DNA of 64,000 nt from a virus. The stretch's first letter is position 1. Every line of letters begins with the position of its first letter. Shown here piece by piece: positions 28,560 through 38,900 of the stretch. The translations under genes and the position numbers were made by a program. Location: IMG/VR virus record IMGVR_UViG_3300033145_000849, positions 62,001 through 126,000 of that record. One strand, written 5' to 3'. The notes below the pieces were generated by a model. It was not told where the DNA came from. It saw nothing but the letters and a program-made list of their open reading frames with translations, and did no database searches.

Positions 28560-30686
28560 TTATTCCTTTACTGGATTTTCAATGGGGACTAGCCCCTTTG
28601 CTTGTGCATTTTTCAAATATCGATCTGCGATTGCTTGTCCAGAGCCCATTCTAAGCTTTAGAAATCTTTCTGCAACCTGCTCGATAACATTACGGTCATA
28701 TCTTTTCTCATCTTTAACTTTTGTCTTACCTGTATTGTCTTGAACCGCTGTTGGATCATCTACCATCCCTGCTGGATTATTCGATAAACCAGAATTTAGT
28801 TTATCAGCGATCTTAACGATGTCAACTTTGCTGTCTAGGTCCTTTAATGTCTCATCCAAAATCTCTGTAGACTTCTCTTTTAATTCATTTAATTGAACCT
28901 CTTCTCCAGCTAGACAATGGAAATCTGCCACTCTTTGAATCTTAAGGGAACGAATTTCCTCTACTGCTTTAGCAAGAGAATCTTCTAAGGTATCAACATC
29001 TTTATGGAGATACCCGTTTTCCTTACGGCCAGTTTCAAGCTTGTCTTCTACTGCTTTGACAGCATCTTCTGCATTTTTGTCAGATACAGTCTTAGAGTCT
29101 TTTAACTGGTTTTCAAGTTCTGCAATGCGATCTTCCAAGGGCTTGGTATCGCAACTATGTTCTACTCCGCGTTCACTCATGGCACCTAAAATGCCATTAT
29201 AAAGTTGGGTTAGTTCACCATCAGAAAAGTGGTCAAAATAGTCAAGAATAAACTGTCCAAGACTTACTTCAACAATAGTATCTTTTACTTCATCCTCAAA
29301 GGTACAACCAAGGCGTTTTGCTTTCCGGGTAATACAATCGACTACTGAAGTTTCAACCTCGTTCTTTTTAGCATAAGCCATGGCCGATTTGGCATGGGCG
29401 CGATCATTGACAGGATAACTTCTGTTAGGACCACAGAAAACAGAGTCTGCAAGCTTCTTTCTAGAATCTGCAGTTAGTTTTGCATCCTTAAGAGAAACGA
29501 TATCCTCGTCTTCTTTAAGGTCTCCCTGTAGAGCGTCTGCTACCATAGCAGCATACTCTACTCCCCATCCATCTTCTCCAACGATTTCATCGTATTCGTC
29601 GCCCCAAAAGAGTTTAACAGGGTTCTCTTCGTCTTGAGTCTCTGTATTTTTGGGGGTAATTTGTTCGTCCAATAACTGGAAGAATTTTTCTTCCTCTAGG
29701 TCTTTGTGCTCGTCGATAAGCTTTGTGACCATATCCTTCAAGTTCTCTACGTCCTTGTATTTTTCAGATGCGAGTTTGAAGGCATTTTCAAAAGTCATTA
29801 TAACGTCCTCCTTGGTTAGGTCTTGTTGTTGATATGAATCTATTATCAAGCCCACTTCAGGTATGAGACCAAGTGTAACATCATTATCTAAATGTACAAA
29901 GTCTTGTACTCCCGCTATATTAACTTCAATTACACGGGAATGTCTATCTGCAGGCTTGTTAACGAATGAATACTCATCATAGACTAGGTCTCCAGCTATT
30001 AAAACAGCTTTCTTACCATCATAGATCTGTCCAGGCTTATGGTCACAGGGCCCTTCATCTTCTGCCCAGTCCTGTTTACATACAGAACAGACAGCCTGAT
30101 TAGTGCTAGCCCCTACGGAACCGGTTAGATATCTACCATCAACAACCTTTTTAGCTGCATCAGGATCAGAGATATCTGCAATTAGTTCAATATATCCAAG
30201 ACCTTCGTAAGAAGGATCGTCTACAACCTTAGCATCTTCAATGAAATAGCGACTTGCTATATCAAAGCTTTCACTAAAAGACAGTTTACCTTCAATAAAG
30301 GCATCTAGGAGGGCTGAACTAATGGCGGTTTCACAGTGGTCTTTAACTTCGGTTGCATCTACCCGATGTCTAAAACCCTCTGAAATATCTATATAACTAG
30401 CTTTATAGACTCTTCCAATAGCGTCATTGTGGCTATCGTGATGAATAAGAATAGGCTTATTGAACTGATCAGTCCAACTAGCTGTTCCTGCTCTCATTTT
30501 ACTAGGAAGATAAAAGCCATTGTTTCGTGTAGTAAGGCCAGCGTGAGTAGCGGCAATACCAATTCTTAGAGATGTACTAGCGGCAGGATGAGTAGCATAG
30601 AAGTCTCTAATCTGATCTGGAACGATAGGTTTGAACGACACTTGGTCAGTAAACCTAACAAAATTATCAGGATTCTTCTTTGCCAT
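28560..30686 (-). CDS. Prohead protease with C-terminal scaffold-like region
   Basis: 708 residues, ATG with AAGGGG upstream. The N-terminal ~300 residues read like a head maturation protease: KPILIHHDSHNDAIGRVYKA, LSFSESFDIA (nucleophile-type Ser context), YLTGSVGAST, and DEYSFVNKPADRHS. A small cysteine cluster (CSVCKQD...CDHK) lies at about 205-225. The C-terminal half (about 380-640) is acidic and coiled-coil-rich, as expected of a scaffold core that is removed during maturation. Sits between portal and capsid genes, the canonical protease/scaffold slot. Catalytic residues were not assigned with certainty. Confidence 0.65.
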   Translation of the reverse strand: MAKKNPDNFVRFTDQVSFKPIVPDQIRDFYATHPAASTSLRIGIAATHAGLTTRNNGFYLPSKMRAGTASWTDQFNKPILIHHDSHNDAIGRVYKASYIDISEGFRHRVDATEVKDHCETAISSALLDAFIEGKLSFSESFDIASRYFIEDAKVVDDPSYEGLGYIELIADISDPDAAKKVVDGRYLTGSVGASTNQAVCSVCKQDWAEDEGPCDHKPGQIYDGKKAVLIAGDLVYDEYSFVNKPADRHSRVIEVNIAGVQDFVHLDNDVTLGLIPEVGLIIDSYQQQDLTKEDVIMTFENAFKLASEKYKDVENLKDMVTKLIDEHKDLEEEKFFQLLDEQITPKNTETQDEENPVKLFWGDEYDEIVGEDGWGVEYAAMVADALQGDLKEDEDIVSLKDAKLTADSRKKLADSVFCGPNRSYPVNDRAHAKSAMAYAKKNEVETSVVDCITRKAKRLGCTFEDEVKDTIVEVSLGQFILDYFDHFSDGELTQLYNGILGAMSERGVEHSCDTKPLEDRIAELENQLKDSKTVSDKNAEDAVKAVEDKLETGRKENGYLHKDVDTLEDSLAKAVEEIRSLKIQRVADFHCLAGEEVQLNELKEKSTEILDETLKDLDSKVDIVKIADKLNSGLSNNPAGMVDDPTAVQDNTGKTKVKDEKRYDRNVIEQVAERFLKLRMGSGQAIADRYLKNAQAKGLVPIENPVKE

Positions 30687-30699
30687 ATAAAAACGCCCC

Positions 30700-33180
30700 T
30701 TATGATCCTTTTTTTACGGATTTGTCGTCGGCCCTTAAGTAAGACTTTCGACATTTTTGACAATAGTAAGTACCCGATCTTGGTTGCAATATTGCCGTAT
30801 TAGTACAATCAGGACAGACAATAGTATCATTTCTAACGTTTTCGTCTCCAGGGTCTATAGCATTTGAACCCTCTTTACGTGCAACACTAGGATCAGGTTT
30901 ACTAGTCGTTTCAGAACTATATTTGTCTTCAATCTCTGCCATATCTCGATGAGTAACTACTTTAAGACTACATTTACAACCTGGATGAATCGGTGCTATA
31001 TCTTCCATAGTTACGAATGTTGGGTCTTGGATAGTTCCCTTAAGAGCTTGACATCTTACACAAGCTTCATCTTCTGGAACTATTTCAACACCAAGTTCAT
31101 TAGCAAACTTTACACCTAGAACACGCCCGTAATTATATGCTTTCCTTAGTTCAACATCCCAAATAAACCTTGTTCTATATCTTACAGAGTCAAAAGATGT
31201 ATGGAGTTCAGATATATAGGCACGTTCTCTTTCAGCTAGTGTAACATCGCCAGTTGACTCGTCAACTCGTCTAGTTAACATCCTAATGACTGATTCTGCT
31301 AGTTTATTAACGGTATGCTCTACTCTTACACGTACAGTACTACGCCCAATAACGACCAGGTCTGCTGCTTTAGAAGCTTGCCCACCTGTCTGGTCATTGA
31401 ACCCTCTTATTAATTGGGAAGAAGCTAGACTACTAAATTTTTCTATAACATCTGCAGCCCAGGTATAAGCATGTGCCATGAGGTATTCTTGATTAAGTGA
31501 ACCTCTACTTTTAAGACCGTTTCGTATACGACCTTCTGTATCTGATTCTAATTCTCGGAATCCCTTTTCAATAAAATTATCCTTCTTACTTGTAGCTTTT
31601 TGAGATGTTGCAACCTTGGTCTTTCTGTCTTCTTCTGCTTCTTTTTGAATCGCCTTTTCTTTAGCTGTTATTTCAGCAGCGGCTGCCTTCTTTGTAAGGG
31701 AAAGACTTCTAGATTCTGTAGCCGCTTGAGCTGCCATAGAATAAGGTTCATCAACTGCACTAATAAGCTTGGTAGGTTCTTCAAACAATTTCCAATGTGT
31801 TTGGGCCCATTCAGGATACTTAGACAAGTCCTGATCTTCTGGATCTTCTGGTAATGGAATAGGCTCTTTAGCTAATTCCGAACGAAGCTCGTCATAGGTA
31901 ATTCCATTTGCTTGGAATACTTCAACGGCATGCTTCTGTTGATCCATCTTGTTTTGAACATCAATTTCAGCAAACTGGAGATGGACCATTGTCTCTTCTT
32001 CAAGGATGTCTTCTCCGAAGGTTGACTCCAATAATAGTTCTTTGACAATTTCATGGTCCCATTGCGCTTCAAAAGCATCTTGCACATCCTTAACGGCATC
32101 AATTAGGGCTCTCGAGAGAGTATTGGCAGTGGCACGATTTGTAGTATCTCCGTCTCCTAAGTCTATAGAAGATATACCTAATCCGGCAATAACCCTTTTC
32201 TTAAAGTGATCTAAATAGCCTTCTGCTCTAACAGCTCTTCCTTCAGAACCTATTGCTTCAACATTATGTCTTTCATCAGTAACGATGCCACCTTCTGTGG
32301 GCATGAGCTTAATTTCTTCTTTTACTACGTCAACTTCTCGTAATCCATCTTCTGTATATCCAGCAGGTGCGTTTTCTGTACCTACTTTATAATGAAAGAG
32401 AGGAAATAAGTGTTGATAGAGTAAAAGCTCTATGTTTTCTTCAATCTGTCTAAGAGCTCTAATGTCATCGATTACTGGAATTAATGTAGGAACACCAAAG
32501 ACAAACCCTTCACGTCTATCTATAGTAAAGTGGACTACATCTTGTACTGGAAAGTTTCTATAGCGTCCATTTGGAAGTAATTGGCGCCATCCCATTACCT
32601 TGCCATTGTCATGATTAATATCTACATGCATCGTTTCAGGTGCAGCGGGAAAATAGCCTGCAACTGGTTCTAGGTCCTTTTTTTGAAATGCATCTCGAGT
32701 TTTTCCACCAGAAGACTCTAGCTTTCTAACCTTAACAATGAATGCATTAGAGGTTCTGATAAGGCTATGAGACACCCTTTTCATAAGCTCAATCGTTGGA
32801 ATATTACTAGCTTGAGCAATCTGTGTCATTCTAGTCTTGATGTATTTTATGGTGTTTTTATTAGCGCCTGAATATCCAAGACCTTCCTTGAACATTAGTC
32901 CAATCTTCTTTTTGAAAGCTTGCCTTACGAAACTGTCAGTATCCTCAATGACTCCTATCTCCGAGAGGTCATATTCAGCAGGAAGGAAATATCCTCTTCC
33001 ACCAGCCCATTGTTGAGCATAAGTAAGAACATTAGGCGCAACCTGTTTTACTTGAGAAATAGACATGGCTTTAGAACCAGGAGCAGAAGCTGATGGAGGT
33101 GGGGCAACTGAGCGAATAATAAAATTAGCATCGCCAATCGTTTTCTGTGTGCGTGATGTACCTAAGCCAAAAAGCTTCAT
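30700..33180 (-). CDS. Portal protein fused to MuF-like domain and zinc ribbon
   Basis: 826 residues from the ATG at 33180 (a TTG two codons upstream is an alternative start). The N-terminal ~450 residues are portal-like: YFLPAEYDLSEIGVIEDTDS, then GYFPAAPETMHVDINHDNGK and VVHFTIDRREGFVFGVPTLI, with QIEENIELLLYQHLFPLFHY. Residues about 540-760 carry a MuF-like minor-head domain with the C-terminal signature EDEACVRCQALKGT and IHPGCKCSL. The last ~60 residues form a zinc ribbon (CPDC...CQKC). The portal is the dodecameric DNA gate; MuF-type domains face the capsid interior. The three-part fusion is clear in the sequence. Confidence 0.85.
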   Translation of the reverse strand: MKLFGLGTSRTQKTIGDANFIIRSVAPPPSASAPGSKAMSISQVKQVAPNVLTYAQQWAGGRGYFLPAEYDLSEIGVIEDTDSFVRQAFKKKIGLMFKEGLGYSGANKNTIKYIKTRMTQIAQASNIPTIELMKRVSHSLIRTSNAFIVKVRKLESSGGKTRDAFQKKDLEPVAGYFPAAPETMHVDINHDNGKVMGWRQLLPNGRYRNFPVQDVVHFTIDRREGFVFGVPTLIPVIDDIRALRQIEENIELLLYQHLFPLFHYKVGTENAPAGYTEDGLREVDVVKEEIKLMPTEGGIVTDERHNVEAIGSEGRAVRAEGYLDHFKKRVIAGLGISSIDLGDGDTTNRATANTLSRALIDAVKDVQDAFEAQWDHEIVKELLLESTFGEDILEEETMVHLQFAEIDVQNKMDQQKHAVEVFQANGITYDELRSELAKEPIPLPEDPEDQDLSKYPEWAQTHWKLFEEPTKLISAVDEPYSMAAQAATESRSLSLTKKAAAAEITAKEKAIQKEAEEDRKTKVATSQKATSKKDNFIEKGFRELESDTEGRIRNGLKSRGSLNQEYLMAHAYTWAADVIEKFSSLASSQLIRGFNDQTGGQASKAADLVVIGRSTVRVRVEHTVNKLAESVIRMLTRRVDESTGDVTLAERERAYISELHTSFDSVRYRTRFIWDVELRKAYNYGRVLGVKFANELGVEIVPEDEACVRCQALKGTIQDPTFVTMEDIAPIHPGCKCSLKVVTHRDMAEIEDKYSSETTSKPDPSVARKEGSNAIDPGDENVRNDTIVCPDCTNTAILQPRSGTYYCQKCRKSYLRADDKSVKKGS

Positions 33181-33196
33181 AGTCAAACCAACTCTT

Positions 33197-34711
33197 TTAT
33201 GATTGATTAAGTTCTTCTATCCATTTATTAACCTTGTCAACTTCGGATACTTCTGTTTCCAATCTACAAGGAAGAATCACTTCGGTAGGTCCAGAAAGAG
33301 CCTGGGCAGTTGCCCTAATTGTCTCTTTAGTTTTCTGAGCTACCGTTGGAGTAATAAGATCTTCTCCCTCAAATTGAAACACATTTCCAAAACTTGGCAA
33401 GGGGTCCTCTTTTGTAGAAGAATTCACAACTACATCGAAATTAGGCACCTTTTCATCAATATGAACTTCACCCTTATCGTCAATCCACATATTGAAAGGA
33501 GCATTTGGGTTCAAAAAAGTATCCAAGAAGTTATCAATTTCAGAGATTTCAGGTGGTCGATCACTAGAACAGGCCTGATGTCCTGAAGAAACAGCGCTGA
33601 TTATGGCAGTAATAAACCCAATCATACGTATAGTCTGCAGTTTCTTAGTAGCAGAATCTAAATACCCACCGCCCATGCTTGATGTTTCTTCCATAATTGC
33701 TTTGATTTCATCAAGATAGAAGGCTAGCTTAGTTTCTATTGCATCTTTAGCTTCTTGAATAGTCTGGTTCAATTGTCCCAAACCACCCGTGAGCCCTGCT
33801 TGTATCTCTCTGCTCTTATCTTGAAGCTGGTTCATGGTTTCGTCAGCTTTTCTTAAAGCACTAGGATCCATCTCAAACCCCAGTTTTTGCATTTGTTGAT
33901 TTAAGGAATCTATTACACACTCTAATGGAGCTGTCACTATCGAGACAAACTGATCCAATAAAGAACCAAGAGACATCAGAATAGGAGAAAAAATAGGAGC
34001 GATTAACATCTGGATTATATTAATAAATCCATCTAGTTTAGGAACGTCTAGAAGCATCATTGCCATTAACAGAACAATGAGACGTTGCAAGTCTGGAACA
34101 CATATGAAACTGAGAAAGTTTAACATTCCACAGAAATCTCCATATGTATCGAAATTATTCAGCATATCTCCAATGCCACCAAGAAAGCCCAATTTAGCAT
34201 CTATGTCAATTGTTAAAGAACCCAAGAGGTCTACGTGGGGATGAAGTTCCATAAAGGATACAATTCTAAACTTGCATGGAATACAATCCTGGGTCCAGTC
34301 CATCATGGATTTTCCGAATGATTCAGTTAATGTAGACGTAAATTCCTCGCCCACTTTAACTGCTTGCATAATATGATCAGTAGGGGCTTCTTCTCCGCCA
34401 GTTTTACCTTCTTGATCTGCAACATCAGCATTTGTCAATAATTTTTCAAGCTGTCTTAAGTTTTCGTCTGCTGCCTCTTGAGGATGTCTAATATATCCTT
34501 TAAGAGAGGTTCCCACTGCTGAACTGAAGCTTTTGGTATTATGTAGAGATCTTTGTATTGTTGCAAAAACAGCCGCTTCTGTAGGAGTAGAATGAGCTCC
34601 TCTTTCAAAAGTCTGTGCAATTAAAGAACAATCTTGAAGATCAGTATTCCCAAGATTAGTTTTTCCTGGGTCTAACTTACTTATATCTATTTTAGAATAG
34701 TCTATAGCCAT
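33197..34711 (-). CDS. Virion-operon protein with hydrophobic central region, unknown function
   Basis: 504 residues, ATG with AAGGATT upstream. The central part (about residues 180-270) contains several hydrophobic helices (LQRLIVLLMAMMLLDVPKL; IIQMLIAPIFSPILMSLGSL), followed by a Gln-rich coiled region (about 285-340) and another hydrophobic helix near 365-380 (IGFITAIISAVSSG). Such builds occur in internal head proteins that touch membranes on ejection. Located between TerL-side genes and portal. No family recognised. Confidence 0.45.
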   Translation of the reverse strand: MAIDYSKIDISKLDPGKTNLGNTDLQDCSLIAQTFERGAHSTPTEAAVFATIQRSLHNTKSFSSAVGTSLKGYIRHPQEAADENLRQLEKLLTNADVADQEGKTGGEEAPTDHIMQAVKVGEEFTSTLTESFGKSMMDWTQDCIPCKFRIVSFMELHPHVDLLGSLTIDIDAKLGFLGGIGDMLNNFDTYGDFCGMLNFLSFICVPDLQRLIVLLMAMMLLDVPKLDGFINIIQMLIAPIFSPILMSLGSLLDQFVSIVTAPLECVIDSLNQQMQKLGFEMDPSALRKADETMNQLQDKSREIQAGLTGGLGQLNQTIQEAKDAIETKLAFYLDEIKAIMEETSSMGGGYLDSATKKLQTIRMIGFITAIISAVSSGHQACSSDRPPEISEIDNFLDTFLNPNAPFNMWIDDKGEVHIDEKVPNFDVVVNSSTKEDPLPSFGNVFQFEGEDLITPTVAQKTKETIRATAQALSGPTEVILPCRLETEVSEVDKVNKWIEELNQS

Positions 34712-34719
34712 AATAATCC

Positions 34720-35421
34720 TTAAATAGGAGTAGGTATCCCGCCTGCTTTTGGATCTGGATGTGGTGTATCTATCTTGTGTTTAATAATAGCTATCTGATC
34801 CTGAAGCATAATCATTGGAAGCAATAGAGCAAACAATGATATAACCGCATTGTCTTGAAAATCTTCCAGATCGACAGGTTCAACAACTTGCATTGGGGAG
34901 TTTACTTCAGCACGATTTTGACCTGGTTGTTTTCCTAATCCACCAAAATCCTTACGTAAAGGATCTGCTTTAGCAGCCCTAATGTCTTTGTCTGTAATCT
35001 TTGGTGGAGTTGGAGCTTGTCTGTCAATACAGTCTAAAGCATTTTTGTACATATCGTATGTGATTTTAGCAGGATCCTCTCCAGGAAAACGTCTCTTCAT
35101 AGCAGCAATAGCAAGACCGTCTACTTTAGGGTCCAACTGTATTGTTAAACCACCGCTAGCAGCCACTCTGTTATCTATTCTTTGTTGAGCAAGGTCTGCT
35201 AATTTACCTACAGCTTCATTTGCATCTATAAGACCTTGAGTCTGGTTTCTAAGATCGTCCAGTAAGGGTTCGGCTGGCTCTTCCATGTAGTTGTCTGGAA
35301 ACTCTTGTCCTGGTTCTACATATTCAATTACAGGACGATAGTTAAGAATAAAGTCATCGTCTTCAAAGTCATGGCCAACATCATCTGGTAATGGAAGTAG
35401 ATAGTCTTTTTTCTTGCCCAT
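34720..35421 (-). CDS. Small virion-operon protein, unknown
   Basis: 233 residues. ATG overlaps the upstream stop by one base (TAATG), so it is coupled. Acidic N-terminus (DDVGHDFEDDDFILNYRPVI), Pro/Lys/Asp-rich middle and a hydrophobic helix near the end (VISLFALLLPMIMLQDQIAI). No family recognised; co-transcribed with packaging and portal genes. Confidence 0.4.
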   Translation of the reverse strand: MGKKKDYLLPLPDDVGHDFEDDDFILNYRPVIEYVEPGQEFPDNYMEEPAEPLLDDLRNQTQGLIDANEAVGKLADLAQQRIDNRVAASGGLTIQLDPKVDGLAIAAMKRRFPGEDPAKITYDMYKNALDCIDRQAPTPPKITDKDIRAAKADPLRKDFGGLGKQPGQNRAEVNSPMQVVEPVDLEDFQDNAVISLFALLLPMIMLQDQIAIIKHKIDTPHPDPKAGGIPTPI

Positions 35422-35867
35422 TAAACTGCATTCTCCATTGCGCTTATCCTAAGAATTACATCTTTAATAGTAGAGATAGCTTGCCCTCTTGGTATGGTTA
35501 CCCTAACCCAAAAGGCAAAATATGTTGAAGTATCACCTAGTATTGATGTACCTACATCAGACATGGACAGAGAATTAGCTGGAAGAATTTGTTGCCATTC
35601 TGCAACCGTAAGAGGAATATCTTTATCGGCTAACTGCCATGAAAATCCTTCTATAGATCCATCAACAATATCAACGCCCGATGTGTCTACTGCTTGAATA
35701 GTAATGCCACTGTACCATTTAGCAGAATCATCATTGCGTAGATAAAGCAATTTATCTATAGCCCCACCCAGTCTGCCGTCAAAAGTTACCGTAAAAGGAC
35801 TTAGACTTGTTGCATCGTTGGTTAGACTAGCACTCTCGTTTGTATCATTATATAGAGCAAGCGACAT
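35421..35867 (-). CDS. Beta-rich small structural protein
   Basis: Start set at the ATG at 35867 because GGAGAT lies at proper spacing; the upstream TTG at 35882 has no ribosome site of its own. 148 residues, largely beta strands (FTVTFDGRLGGAIDKLLYLR; FAFWVRVTIPRGQAISTIKD), resembling small jelly-roll virion proteins. Directly follows TerL. Specific role unknown. Confidence 0.45.
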   Translation of the reverse strand: MSLALYNDTNESASLTNDATSLSPFTVTFDGRLGGAIDKLLYLRNDDSAKWYSGITIQAVDTSGVDIVDGSIEGFSWQLADKDIPLTVAEWQQILPANSLSMSDVGTSILGDTSTYFAFWVRVTIPRGQAISTIKDVILRISAMENAV

Positions 35868-35916
35868 GGGGCAGATCTCCAATAATTCATTAGTATAGCA
35901 TGGGTTTTTGTATCTT

Positions 35917-38900
35917 CTAGAACTTTCTTCTCTTAGGAGCTGAGGGTCTTCTGGGGCTCATTCCTATCCGTTTTCTAGCATCATTTGATGCCTGTTGCAT
36001 ACTTCTAGACTTGGGTCTTGGAGCATCATGTCCAAATCCTGGCCAGTTCCATATCTTAACCCCAGCCTCTTTGTTTGTATGAGCTGCAGGCAGATCTGGC
36101 TTCGAAATAGTGTTTACATTAGCAAAATCAGCCCTTCCAGATTGAGGCTTATGAGATTCTGCTGATATATGCTTTCCAGTGTCACCATCTATCAATCCTA
36201 TACCTGGTGAATAGGCAATAGTATTATCATACTTAGGTTTGCCAAATGGTGTCTTTTCTAAAGTGAAAGCCACTAATGCTAAGTTAACAGCATCTAGAAC
36301 ATGGTCTCCTACTCTTGTATTCTCTTGTTCATATACTGGCATTCCGGCCATTGTCATACGCTTAACAATATATCCTAAAAGAGCAGAAGTAAACTTATCA
36401 TCTGACTTGGGATACTTAATAGTACAGGTTTCGAACCTTCTTACAGAGTTTTCAACTAAGAAAGGTTTCGCCGGTTTCTTAACGAGCTCTTTCGTAAACA
36501 AATCGTGGGTTTCTATTGTTCCACCAAAGTCATAAGCTTTAACTATTCTGGAAAGCTTAGAGTCTGGATGAGACTTGCCTTTAGTTGCTATGGAGTCAAA
36601 TCCAAACTTTCTTAAGACTTCATATTGTGTAGCTCCAAAACCTCTATCTATGTAGATTGTGAAAGGATTCCAGAGTCGGTTATACTCTGCAACTTTTTCA
36701 CAAGCAGCCAATTGGGTATAGTCACCCCTACTAACAATCTGTTTATCTACAAGATAGAAAAGACCATTTGCTGGATCGTAACCTACTACAACAATAGTTA
36801 CGCCTACCTTTCTATCGTTCCAATCTACACCCATACTATAGTGCCAATTTGGATTAACGGTTTGTTCACTATACTTGTACTCTGATTGTGCAATCTCAAC
36901 ATACTTAGCTTGATAAACGCCTTCTTCTTGCTCACCAAACTGAGCTAGAACCTCATGTTTATAACCATCTTCTGTAAGCTGTTCATGGAAAAAGTCTTCA
37001 AGCTCATCACTCCAGTTTGGATTGATTTGTGAAGGATAATGAAACTCCTTGAATATTCTAGAATTACAAGTGGTATAGAAATGTTCTCTCTTACCAGTTG
37101 GAGTTGAAGACATCCAAACAGTAGCCTTAGGATGGTTTGTAATGATAGCAGACGCGGCATTTACATCATCAGCACAAAGCATATCTGCCTCATCAAAGAT
37201 CAACATACTAGCATCCTGACCTCTTACGGACCCAGCACCTTGTCCTGATCTAGTACCAGCAGTAAAACCTCTAACCCTAGAACCATTAGCTAATTCCATA
37301 GCATAGTTAGGTGCCTTTACATTTCTAGTAACAGAAGCACTAAGCAAAGGATTGCCTTGAATCATACCTTGAAGTCTAGAGAATATTAACTCGATTTGAG
37401 ATTGGAATGGAGCTATCACAACTACTTTAAACTTAGAATGAGTAAACATACCATGTAGCATAGCTATACATAATGCTTCGGTTTTTCCCGAGTTATGGGT
37501 TAGGATTCCATTGGCAATAAAATTATGATTATTTTTAACTTCAATATCATATGTTTCTTGTTCTCCAAGATATTCTATCTTTGAGACATAGTCCCATAAA
37601 ATATCTTTTTCTGTCTTGCCATATTTATCTCCAGTGCTATCTGTTATTTTCATTGCAACAGAACATGCCGTCTCTTTCCCTTTTACAGGTCCAATATTGT
37701 TAAGAAAATTTATTACCCCGTTTTTGTTAGAAACGACATATCTGTAACCACAATCTTCTTGTTTGATATATCCATGAACACCAAATCTCCATAATAGACG
37801 TTGGATATCTTGAACTAATAGTTTATTTTCTTGGAGAACACCAATTTCGGTCCTATAGGTTTCTCTACCTGTACGTTTAAATGAAGAGACATATCCATCT
37901 GCAGACCATAATCGATTCATAAAAGCAGCAATTTGTTCTTTGGGCGCTTCAAATATAGCTTTTGGAACTCTCTTATCTGGACCACGAATATCTCCTAGTC
38001 CATGCTTAAATATAATTTCTCTTACAGGATTGGGTTGTCGGCGGCCATTAGAAATAATCAGATCAAAACCATTACCTTTTGGATAAGGTTTTACCTCGGA
38101 ACCAAAAGATTTACATAAACTAGTAAATTCGTTTAAATATTCTTCAGTAATATTAGTAAACTTGGCCGATTGTTTAGGAGCACAGCTTCCATCAGCGATA
38201 AAATAGCCTAATAGTTCAGGTAATCCCAAGGGCAATGGTTTCGTACCAAAAACTGGTTCTACAATTGGAACTGCTATCTTATGTCCTACCTGTAGTCCAG
38301 AGCTAATAGTTGACCAATGACGAGGTAGTTTCTCTATGGTATATCCATTTTTATAATCACAGAAACGGCTAATAGACAGGAATGGATGATTATTAGTACA
38401 TTCAATTTCGTGTCCAAATTTTGTCCTAATTCTATAAACTGGCTTAGATCCACTGGACCAAGAATCAACAACAGTATCAGATTCTAATTTATAAGTACTT
38501 GTATTAACAGAGAAAAGACTGTCTCCAGCTCGAACTTCTTTGATTGATACCACTTTGCCACTAGTAAGTTGGACTAAAGTATTTTCAGTTAGGCACTGTC
38601 TACCCAATCTGAAGGCTTTACGCTTACTAGAACATCTTAACATTTGGGCTTGATAAGGTCTGTGGAAAGGAGCCTTTCCCATCTTTGCCACTTCTTCATC
38701 ATATGGATTAGATTCTTCAGGTAAGGAACCATCGTCTGTCATTCGTTTCCAAACTGCACCTTCTGGATCAAGACAGTGCCAGTCTAAAAATTCTGCTGCC
38801 CATGTAACTGGATCTAACATAGATATAGCGATCTCGGGATCGCCACCTACACTAGCTAAAATATCATCTGAAAGATATGCTTCTGGGATACCAAAACAAG

